Shown: in pieces, positions 26,991 to 33,263 of the stretch
How positions within the stretch are numbered: the stretch's first letter is position 1
How the letters are laid out: each line of letters opens with the position of its first letter
Assembly: GCF_008180865.1 (NCBI RefSeq)
Contig: NZ_VTEX01000010.1
Span: 1 to 45,325 of the forward strand
DNA: 45,325 bases
Source of the DNA: Rossellomorea aquimaris
GTDB lineage: Bacteria; Bacillota; Bacilli; Bacillales; Bacillaceae_B
Direction of reading: 5' to 3'
Notes under the pieces: model-generated
Databases searched by the model: none
Seen by the model: only the letters and a program-made list of their open reading frames with translations
Told to the model about the DNA's origin: nothing
Translations under genes and position numbers: made by a program

Positions 26991-28389
26991 TTGCTAACGC
27001 CTCTCTTCTATACTCAATTGTGTTAAAGTCAATAATTCCAAGGGGTGAAAAGCTTAAAGTATTCTTCAACTCATCTTGAATTAATAAAGGCAAGTGATAA
27101 TGATATAAAGGTATAATTACTCTTTTATTTAATAAGGTTTCTTCGGCTAAGCTTAATGCTTTATATCTTTTCGCCGTATTCCTAACATTCTGACTTGAGG
27201 TTAATAGTGAGTCATATTTTTCATTAGAAAACCCTGAATGATTGTTTGTGGAATCAGAGTACCAAATACTAAGCAAAGAATAAGGATCAAAATAATCTCC
27301 TATCCACCCACTCAATGCCATATCAAAATCCTTTTCAAATAATTTCTTTGTGAATTCTTCCCAGTCTGCAACTACTACTTCTACATTACATATTGACGTA
27401 TTCTCTATTTGTAGTTTTAATTCTCGAGCTATTTTCAAATATAATTCCACATTATTGACTAAAAGAGTAATAGTTTTAATTTTTGAACTTAGACTACTTG
27501 TAAGTGTTTGTCTAACTGTAGGATTAACATCTACATTCAATAGATGCCAAGGCACCAAGTTGTTAGTTCTTTTATTTTGAATAAAAGGACTAACAAGTTG
27601 TTTTCTATCAATTGCTCTATCTATTTCTACTCTTTCCTTCAAGCTTAATCTGCTACAGTTAAATTGAACAAACGAAGTTCCGAATTCTGGAATATAATTA
27701 ATAAGATCTTCTCTTTTGTATTCATCCATATAATCAAATGGAATTCCATCACTAATATCAATTTCTTTATTAACAAACTTATAATGAATAGATTCTTCAT
27801 TACTATCACAAGTTATATTGATTTCTTTTTTGTTTTCCAAACTTTTCAGTAAGAGACTATCCTTATTATTTTGTTCAATCACATAACTCCCGTTACCTAC
27901 AAAACCAATTTCAGCTTCGTTAATAAACTCAGGAACTGGTAAATATGGAGTAGAGGCAGTAATATGTAAAAAATATGGACAACTGTTTTCCAAGGTAACA
28001 GAAAAACTTCTGTTATCAATTAACTTAATTCCTATCTCATTCTCATTAACTCGACCAGATAAATAACTTTCTACATTTTTTATAATTTTGAAGAATTCAG
28101 TATTACATGTTTTTTCTTTTATTATTCTCATCCAAGATGTTACAAAATCTTGTGAGGTAATAGGTACTTGATTAGACCAAAAACAGTCTTCTAAATAAAA
28201 AGTATATGTATTTGTCTCGTTATCGAAACAGTAACTTTTCAAAACTCCTTTTACTAAATTATTTCCTTTATAAATAAATAAGCCTTTATATATATTGTGT
28301 AATACATTCGCAGTAGATGTATCTTGACAAGTAGCGGGATTCAAATTTTTGAATCCGTAGTTATTATCAAAATTAATATTAAATCTCAA
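26974..28389 (-). CDS. Cytoplasmic oligopeptide-binding-like protein (SBP_bac_5 fold), copy 2
   Basis: A 471-residue protein resembling OppA/DppA-type solute-binding proteins: SYCFDNETNTYTFYLEDCFW at the N-terminal lobe, TSQDFVTSWMRI, and the family's DFDMALSGWIGDYFDPYSLL near residue 360-380. It has no signal peptide or lipobox; the match begins at residue 1, so it should stay in the cytoplasm, like the C-terminal half of SgrR. Translation starts at TTG inside the end of the ThiF-like gene (11-bp overlap), with AAGGTGA before it. It is a paralog of the protein at 29915-31345. It may hold the peptide during modification or sequester it for immunity; neither is shown. Confidence 0.75.
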   Translation of the reverse strand: MRFNINFDNNYGFKNLNPATCQDTSTANVLHNIYKGLFIYKGNNLVKGVLKSYCFDNETNTYTFYLEDCFWSNQVPITSQDFVTSWMRIIKEKTCNTEFFKIIKNVESYLSGRVNENEIGIKLIDNRSFSVTLENSCPYFLHITASTPYLPVPEFINEAEIGFVGNGSYVIEQNNKDSLLLKSLENKKEINITCDSNEESIHYKFVNKEIDISDGIPFDYMDEYKREDLINYIPEFGTSFVQFNCSRLSLKERVEIDRAIDRKQLVSPFIQNKRTNNLVPWHLLNVDVNPTVRQTLTSSLSSKIKTITLLVNNVELYLKIARELKLQIENTSICNVEVVVADWEEFTKKLFEKDFDMALSGWIGDYFDPYSLLSIWYSDSTNNHSGFSNEKYDSLLTSSQNVRNTAKRYKALSLAEETLLNKRVIIPLYHYHLPLLIQDELKNTLSFSPLGIIDFNTIEYRREALANGTKE

Positions 28390-29515
28390 TTAAGTCACCT
28401 TCCATTTCTTCTAATATTGTTTTTAATGGAAGTGAATTTTTTTTATTACAATTACAAGCTTCTTCTTTAACCCAGGAATCTTCATAGTTATAACTTAAGT
28501 TAATAAAATCTATAAAAACTCTTCTCCCAAGAGAGATGGGTGGTAGTTTCAATGAAAACATTCTAATAATTTCTGTCATAATTGAACTGGCGATCAAATT
28601 TATACTATTGCCCAAAGCAGCATTTTTATTATTAAAATTCATTAATTGTTTAAGTGTATTTTTTACATGATTATCCTTAATTAAATTGTGATAAAAGCAT
28701 TCTAAACATGGTGTTTCTTCAGGAATTATTGTCAGGAAATGGCCTTGTGTACAACCCAACCCACCAGTTATTAGTGGAATGTTTTTTATTAAGCAATATT
28801 GATTACACCATAATTGAATCTTTAATAGCGGCTGATCTGCTGCACAAATTAGCAAATCAATGTCATTCGGAAGATTATTGATTAAATCTTGGGTTGAAGT
28901 AACCTCTAGAATCTTGGTACTAACCTTTATATCCGGGTTAAGTGAATATATATTTTCTTTTGCTACTGTTGCTTTTGATCTTCCGATATCCTTTGTTTTA
29001 TAAAGAAACTGTCTATTTAAATTTTTCTCCTCTACGCTATCTGGTTCAATGACATAAATATCACTGCAGCCAATCCCAGCTAACTGAGTTAACAAGGTAC
29101 TCCCTAGTCCTCCTAATCCAATTATTCCTACTTTTATATTCCTTATCCTGTTTAGCAGGGCTTTACTATTACTTTCTATGTTGGAAAAATTCTCAAAGAA
29201 ATTCAGATTACTAACATGTCTAGCTTCTGTAACCATTTCTTCTGGTCGATCTATAGTAATTAAGAAATTTTTGTCTAAGTCCTGTATCACTTCTTCAATG
29301 AATTGTTCAGTTATCTCTGGATACTTTGATGATAATTGAGCCTTAATATCTAACACACTATTTTCCCCATTAAGTTTTTCAATAAATTCTTTGAAAAATC
29401 CAGTATCATCTTCAATTTCAAAACTAAATCCTGGTTCATCACCAAATTGAATTCTGTTCTCGTTAGTAGATATAAAATAGGTGTCTTTCAACTTATATTT
29501 TGTTTTATAATCCAT
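28379..29515 (-). CDS. ThiF/MccB-like peptide-adenylating enzyme
   Basis: A 378-residue E1-like enzyme. Residues about 10-92 form a small N-terminal domain resembling the peptide clamp or recognition element of MccB. The adenylation domain has the nucleotide loop IIGLGGLGSTL (131-141), Arg168 in NLNRQF, Lys181 in DIGRSKA, Asp227 in AADQP, and four zinc cysteines (Cys270, Cys273, Cys354, Cys356). There is no obvious E1 transfer cysteine, as in MccB and unlike ubiquitin E1. It follows three copies of a 21-residue peptide gene, so it probably activates a peptide carboxylate with ATP (microcin C- or pantocin-like). ThiF or MoeB housekeeping roles are unlikely given the extra N-terminal domain and context. 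RBS AAAGGAG. Confidence 0.85.
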   Translation of the reverse strand: MDYKTKYKLKDTYFISTNENRIQFGDEPGFSFEIEDDTGFFKEFIEKLNGENSVLDIKAQLSSKYPEITEQFIEEVIQDLDKNFLITIDRPEEMVTEARHVSNLNFFENFSNIESNSKALLNRIRNIKVGIIGLGGLGSTLLTQLAGIGCSDIYVIEPDSVEEKNLNRQFLYKTKDIGRSKATVAKENIYSLNPDIKVSTKILEVTSTQDLINNLPNDIDLLICAADQPLLKIQLWCNQYCLIKNIPLITGGLGCTQGHFLTIIPEETPCLECFYHNLIKDNHVKNTLKQLMNFNNKNAALGNSINLIASSIMTEIIRMFSLKLPPISLGRRVFIDFINLSYNYEDSWVKEEACNCNKKNSLPLKTILEEMEGDLIEI

Positions 29516-29528
29516 CTCTCTACTCCTT

Positions 29529-29570
29529 TCTTAGTAAAGAGAGTAGCCTATCGGCTACTCTCTTTTTTTG
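29529..29570. terminator. Hairpin between the peptide genes and the ThiF-like gene (possible attenuator)
   Basis: AAAGAGAGTAGCC and GGCTACTCTCTTT form a perfect 13-bp stem with a 4-nt loop. On the minus strand only three T follow before the ThiF ribosome binding site, so it would be a weak terminator or a transcript-stabilising end; a longer T run lies on the plus side. It could make the peptide mRNA much more abundant than the downstream genes. Confidence 0.65.
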
Positions 29571-29633
29571 CTTTATGTACCCATTTTTTGTAAAGGCACA
29601 TTACTTATAAAACATTGGTTTTTTGATTTAAGA

Positions 29634-29699
29634 TTAAGTACCTGGGCGGAGTTGTGGTACACTTACTGTTGCGAGTTTGCGAACAACAATCTTTTTCAT
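29634..29699 (-). CDS. 21-residue precursor peptide, copy 3
   Basis: The frame has 21 codons and a stop, preceded by AAGGGAGG. The peptide starts MKKIVVRKLA and ends TVSVPQLRPGT, identical to the other two copies. Against copy 1 it differs at six bases, all synonymous (Ile4, Val5, Leu9, Leu17, Arg18, Gly20), showing selection on the peptide and not just recent duplication. It is basic, without a signal peptide. It lies immediately upstream of the hairpin and the ThiF-like gene. Confidence 0.88.
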   Translation of the reverse strand: MKKIVVRKLATVSVPQLRPGT

Positions 29700-29734
29700 T
29701 TTTTTAGCCTCCCTTTCTATTTGTTTTGAGTAAA

Positions 29735-29800
29735 TTAAGTTCCTGGACGAAGTTGTGGTACACTTACTGTTGCAAGTTTGCGGACTACGATCTTTTTCAT
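29735..29800 (-). CDS. 21-residue precursor peptide, copy 2
   Basis: Same 21-residue product as copies 1 and 3; it differs from copy 1 by one synonymous change (Val6 GTC for GTT). A ribosome binding site (AAAGGGGGT) precedes it. The intergenic stretch, including an AAATAGAAAGGG block, is shared with copy 3, so the repeating unit is about 100 bp and includes the translation signal. Confidence 0.88.
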   Translation of the reverse strand: MKKIVVRKLATVSVPQLRPGT

Positions 29801-29834
29801 GTTTTCTACCCCCTTTCTATTTATTTTTAGTAAA

Positions 29835-29900
29835 TTAAGTTCCTGGACGAAGTTGTGGTACACTTACTGTTGCAAGTTTGCGAACTACGATCTTTTTCAT
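29835..29900 (-). CDS. 21-residue precursor peptide, copy 1
   Basis: First of three tandem identical peptide genes, with an ideal ribosome binding site (AAGGAGGTGA) that starts directly at the stop codon of the oligopeptide-binding-like gene upstream, so translation is probably coupled. The product is basic at the N-terminus (MKKIVVRKLA) and ends QLRPGT. There is no Cys, and a single Ser; the C-terminal residue is Thr, unlike microcin C precursors, which end in Asn. It is the presumed substrate of the ThiF-like enzyme. Confidence 0.88.
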   Translation of the reverse strand: MKKIVVRKLATVSVPQLRPGT

Positions 29901-29914
29901 TCCTCTCACCTCCT

Positions 29915-31345
29915 TCAAAATTTCAACTTGGTTGTCCTATAATTAATAACTCCAGTAGTAGAAATGTCAAAATGAGCAACGTTAGGACTAATTAATTGCC
30001 TTAACTTATGTTCATAAATAGGGATAATTGGAACTTCTCTATCTATTAAATAATCCATATTACTGAAATATTCGTTTGCTTTTTCTTGCTCATCAGTGAG
30101 TTTAGACAATCTGAATAACTCATCGAATTCTTTGTTATTCCATTTAGCAAAATTTGAGGAGCTGTTTGATACCATTACTTCATAGAAGCTATGAGGATGA
30201 GGAAAGTCTGCTACCCAGCCTGCCCGAGCAATATCATAATCACCACTGGAAAGCTTGGAAATAAATTCATTCCAACTATATACTTCTAACTTAATATCAA
30301 TTTGAATCTCTTTTTTCCATAAGTCTATTAACCTCATTGATAAATCGACATATGGCATTTCATCATTACATATAAAAATTAATGGTTCCGATTGAATGTA
30401 TTTTTTATTCCCTATGTTTTGTTCTGAACCGACCTTCTTTTTTTCCCAATTCCTGATTGAACCTGGTACCAGTCTATCTGACTGAACTTTATCCATGCCC
30501 ATAATAAATTTTTCATTTTGATGTATCTTTTGCATCATTTTCCTTCTTAAATCTTGAGGGATTTTAGTTTCCCTAGACATATTAAAAAATAAATAATAGG
30601 TGCTTAAAAATTCATAATACTCTAGATAATCAGATAATTCTTTAGAGTTTGGATCTCCATCTATTATTCCACCATCATGAATATGCAATTTATTTTCTTT
30701 AAATTTTTTCAGGATTAAAGCGTAGTCATTACTAAAGGTAAAATTATATTGTTTATAAGATTTAAAGCTTCTCCTATCTTCTATTACCAATTCACTCTCA
30801 TTCCAACTTTTAATAAACTTATAATTGTTTGTTATTATTTGTTTGTTACTCCTATAGTCTTCTAAACTATAGGGCTGCAGTTGATTTTTAAATATTTTCA
30901 TTGGTGCAAAATTTACATTCGCAAGCATTTCCCTCAAATATGGTAAAGGGTTATTGAGCTTGATAGAAATTTTCAATTCATCTATTATTGTTAATCCCGA
31001 AATTTCAGAGGTACTTCCTCTTTGAAACTCTTTTGCCCCTTTAATATTTAATAGGTATGAAGCATTATGTAAATTATTTTTCACAATAAATTCCCACGTA
31101 CTAACTAAGTCAGCAACACTTCCCTTACTCCCGTCGCTCCATTCGAAATCAGAAATAGTTATAGTCCAATTTGTAAACTCATCATTATGAGTATCTTCTT
31201 TAACTAAATCTTTTCTTAATTGATTATTTTCAATTTCGTATAAAGATCTATAAAGTAATTTACTTATATTAACTTCATTTGTTCCAACACAATATGTAGG
31301 TATTATGTTAGATATTTTCTGAGTAAAATTTAAATTAAGTTCCAT
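29915..31345 (-). CDS. Cytoplasmic oligopeptide-binding-like protein (SBP_bac_5 fold), copy 1
   Basis: A 476-residue protein of the OppA/SgrR C-terminal family: FTNWTITISDFEWSDGSKGS and the signature DYDIARAGWVADFPHPHSF. There is no signal peptide, lipobox or HTH, so it should be a cytoplasmic peptide-binding protein. It is the first gene of the cluster. I prefer the ATG at 31345 (AGAGGTG just upstream); a GTG two codons earlier lies inside that site. It is paralogous to the product of 26974-28389 but clearly diverged. Two such proteins flanking the peptide and ThiF genes suggest a direct role with the peptide, by holding or sequestering it; this is inference. Confidence 0.75.
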   Translation of the reverse strand: MELNLNFTQKISNIIPTYCVGTNEVNISKLLYRSLYEIENNQLRKDLVKEDTHNDEFTNWTITISDFEWSDGSKGSVADLVSTWEFIVKNNLHNASYLLNIKGAKEFQRGSTSEISGLTIIDELKISIKLNNPLPYLREMLANVNFAPMKIFKNQLQPYSLEDYRSNKQIITNNYKFIKSWNESELVIEDRRSFKSYKQYNFTFSNDYALILKKFKENKLHIHDGGIIDGDPNSKELSDYLEYYEFLSTYYLFFNMSRETKIPQDLRRKMMQKIHQNEKFIMGMDKVQSDRLVPGSIRNWEKKKVGSEQNIGNKKYIQSEPLIFICNDEMPYVDLSMRLIDLWKKEIQIDIKLEVYSWNEFISKLSSGDYDIARAGWVADFPHPHSFYEVMVSNSSSNFAKWNNKEFDELFRLSKLTDEQEKANEYFSNMDYLIDREVPIIPIYEHKLRQLISPNVAHFDISTTGVINYRTTKLKF

Positions 31346-31381
31346 AGTCACCTCTAAATGTAAAAACTTTCTATCTTTATG

Positions 31382-31404
31382 GTATCACAGACCCATTGTG
31401 GTAT
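31382..31404. promoter_or_regulatory. Imperfect inverted repeat upstream of the peptide operon, candidate operator
   Basis: GTATCACA-GACCCAT-TGTGGTAT: 8-base arms with 6 matches and a 7-bp spacer, about 40 to 60 nt upstream of the first gene of the cluster. The position fits an operator for the HTH-TPR regulator, but I see no second copy and no convincing -35/-10 pair, so this is tentative. Confidence 0.3.
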
Positions 31405-31639
31405 GTATTGGGAAAAATTTAGAGTTTTGCATACAAATAAATAGGTTTTAACAAAGGAGTTGAACTGCTTAAGGAAAAACAATACCCCTTAAAGCAACAA
31501 AATGATGAAACCTGTAAAAACAAAGAATAATTTCTATCTGACCAAATTAAATACAGACTTAAAACCCATTCCTTTACCATAAAATCTCTTTTAACAGAAG
31601 CCCGTGCCACATCCATCGTGCTTTTGATGAACGAATTTC

Positions 31640-31719
31640 ATTAAGCGTGTTTCCATTGAAAAAGAAACAAAAAAGAGGCTTCCCAAAAGTTTAGTCAACT
31701 AATGAGAAGCCTCTTTTAA
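31640..31719 (+). pseudogene. Degenerate 3' end of an integrase gene (element A)
   Basis: The stretch ending in TAA at 31717-31719 aligns with the last codons of the intact integrase (34410-34475). GAGGCTTCCCAAAAGTTTAG, then CAACTAATGAGAAGCCTC, corresponds to EASQKFSQLMRSL, against EASQKFSELMRSLR in the intact gene. A one-base shift in the AAAAAA run before it, and the absence of any upstream recombinase domain, show it is a remnant. It is followed by a weak att copy, just as the intact gene is followed by attR. The fragment also forms a hairpin (AGAGGCTTC/GAAGCCTCT) with a T run. Confidence 0.75.
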
Positions 31720-31786
31720 TTTTGATTATGTTAGCATTTTGTTGGCAGATGACTCATAAATCCGTATATATTAAGGGGGGAGCGAT

Positions 31787-31943
31787 GATCACTTCATGCC
31801 GCCCCTAAGGTGAGGGTGTGTAATATCTTTAACTTAATGTGCGTAAAGTGTTTAAAATCAAGGTTTTTTGAAATTCTCACTGTAACATCTTTAATGGGAT
31901 TTTACTGTTTTTCACTGGATTGCGTTAGCAAAATGTTAGCAAA
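31787..31943. repeat. Internal att copy and left end of element B
   Basis: GATCACTTCATGCCGCCC is a degenerate match to the 19-bp att sequence. From 31794 the DNA is identical to the left end of element A for 30 bp and similar for about 150 bp, including the tandem GTTAGCAAA motif at 31924-31943. This marks the junction of two tandemly inserted elements. The interval 31352-32057 otherwise holds the promoter region of the peptide operon and the integrase remnant; I see no intact gene there. Confidence 0.8.
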
Positions 31944-32057
31944 CCAAAACAATTATGTTACCGTTCCGTTTTTCATACCATCCTCACCTAGAGAGTACTC
32001 GCTAGAAAACATAAAAGAGGTGTCTTAAAAAGACCTCAAAATAAAATCTTCCCTTAA

Positions 32058-32327
32058 TTACTCAAAACGTTCATTTTTTTGTCTTTCCATGTCCAATTCG
32101 TTTTCCCTTGTACGACGAATAACTTCTTTAAACTTCTCTTCTTCCTCCGTTGCCCATTGCTTAATAACCAGGCTGCTGTGCTTTTTCAGTTTAGTTATTA
32201 AGCACAAGTAACTTTGTAATCTATCTGCACGAGAACCCCACCATGTTTTTGGGTGAAATGATCTTTTAAATATATTTAATATTAACAATGCTAGTTGAGG
32301 ATACTGTTTAATAGAAACATGGCTCAT
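32058..32327 (-). CDS. Small hypothetical protein of element B
   Basis: An 89-residue protein with a clear GGGGGAATTACA ribosome binding site. It is basic in the first two thirds (KRSFHPKTWWGSRADRLQSY) with a highly charged C-terminal helix (EEEEKFKEVIRRTRENELDM). No family is recognised. It lies downstream of the sigma-like gene on the same strand, so both may be co-transcribed. The charge pattern suggests a nucleic-acid or protein-binding partner, possibly an element accessory factor. Confidence 0.55.
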   Translation of the reverse strand: MSHVSIKQYPQLALLILNIFKRSFHPKTWWGSRADRLQSYLCLITKLKKHSSLVIKQWATEEEEKFKEVIRRTRENELDMERQKNERFE

Positions 32328-32441
32328 TGTAATTCCCCCTATATGAAATTTTCAAGGAAGTCTTCTTAAGCTGTTCTACAGCTTTCCTGAAGCTTTCATG
32401 TTCGTAAGACAATTTACCACCCCTAAATTAAATATTTACTA

Positions 32442-33026
32442 TTAACTCCAGTGTATTTGTTCCCTCTCAATCTTAAGGAGTTTAATTATTTTTTCACGAT
32501 GGTCTAACATGTCAAAATCCCACACACGATATACCAAATGAATTACCCTTTTTCGTCTGGCAGTACTTAGTTGTCCAACTTCAGCAAAATGTTGAATAAC
32601 AGTCTCCCATGGTCGAGTCGCTTGTAAGAGTTTAATTAGTTCCTCGTCTGGAAGGACACGAATAATTGAGTACAGCGACTTCTTCCTGGGGGTATGGCCG
32701 TTTAAAAAGTTTAACATTCTTACCGATAATCGTCTTTCTGCTAAATTTCTTATTGAAGAAACACGGGAACCTGTTATCCCCATACGCTCTCCAATATCTT
32801 TTAAAGTTAAGAGTTCTGTATTCAGGCAGTACATTAGGTCTAGGATTTTCTTCTCCCTTTCTGCTAGGTTTTTTCTAAAGTAAACATAAGCGAATGTGAA
32901 CGTTTTGTATTCATCAGAATCAATATCTTTAATAAATTTATAATACCCTTTGGGTTGTCCATAAGATGATTTTACCATCTCAATAAAAAACATAATACTT
33001 TCTTCGGTTATTTTATTTTGTTCCAT
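32442..33026 (-). CDS. Sigma-70 region 4-like HTH protein (element B)
   Basis: A 194-residue protein. A central segment (about 55-100: AEREKKILDLMYCLNTELLT, then LKDIGERMGITGSRVSSIRN) has the spacing and residues of sigma-70 region 4, the -35-binding helix-turn-helix. No clear region 2 is present, so it is a regulator or a divergent sigma-like factor. RBS GAGGTGAAAT. It is divergent from the integrase gene across about 240 bp (33027-33263) that should hold both promoters, and may control integrase or element genes. Confidence 0.65.
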   Translation of the reverse strand: MEQNKITEESIMFFIEMVKSSYGQPKGYYKFIKDIDSDEYKTFTFAYVYFRKNLAEREKKILDLMYCLNTELLTLKDIGERMGITGSRVSSIRNLAERRLSVRMLNFLNGHTPRKKSLYSIIRVLPDEELIKLLQATRPWETVIQHFAEVGQLSTARRKRVIHLVYRVWDFDMLDHREKIIKLLKIEREQIHWS

Positions 33027-33263
33027 ATTTCACCTCTATAAAGCGATGTTTAACATTTGCCAGCATTTTATATTGATATATATTCGCGTTATCTGGTGGA
33101 TTTCCTTGTTTGTCTTGTACATCAATACTTGTGTGCCAAGAAGACAAAGCAAGTTGGTTTGTGGGTCAAGTTACCTCCTCTATTACCCGAATTATTTCTT
33201 CCTCCATGGGCATAATGATATTTTAAACAAAATCATTTTATGGAAAAGAGGTTATTCAATGAT

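Larger units (their letters stand above)
29634..29900. repeat. Three tandem repeats of about 100 bp, each a peptide gene with its RBS
   Basis: Peptide gene starts fall at 29900, 29800 and 29699, giving periods of 100 and 101 bp. Copies 1 and 2 are nearly identical; copy 3 is more diverged at the DNA level. The repeat unit is coding with a full ribosome binding site, so this is a gene array, not a CRISPR. Confidence 0.9.

Noticed and set aside
28379..29515. Housekeeping ThiF/MoeB-type sulfur-carrier activation
   Set aside because: The protein has an extra peptide-binding-like N-terminal domain, is embedded between peptide genes and transport genes, and has no thiamine or molybdopterin genes nearby.
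29634..29900. Regular 100-bp repeats as a CRISPR array
   Set aside because: Each repeat is a complete 21-codon gene with start, stop and ribosome binding site; there are no short identical repeats with unique spacers and no cas genes.
29634..29900. The three short frames as leader peptides for translational attenuation
   Set aside because: Attenuation leaders are normally single and conserve codons; here the amino acids are conserved while codons vary, and three copies are present.
31375..31410. A PlcR-box operator
   Set aside because: The palindrome present does not fit the TATGNAN4TNCATA pattern, so it is reported only as a tentative unrelated operator.
31419..31616. 65-codon minus-strand frame right of the peptide operon
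   Set aside because: No ribosome binding site, no recognisable protein pattern, and it lies in the decayed border of element A.
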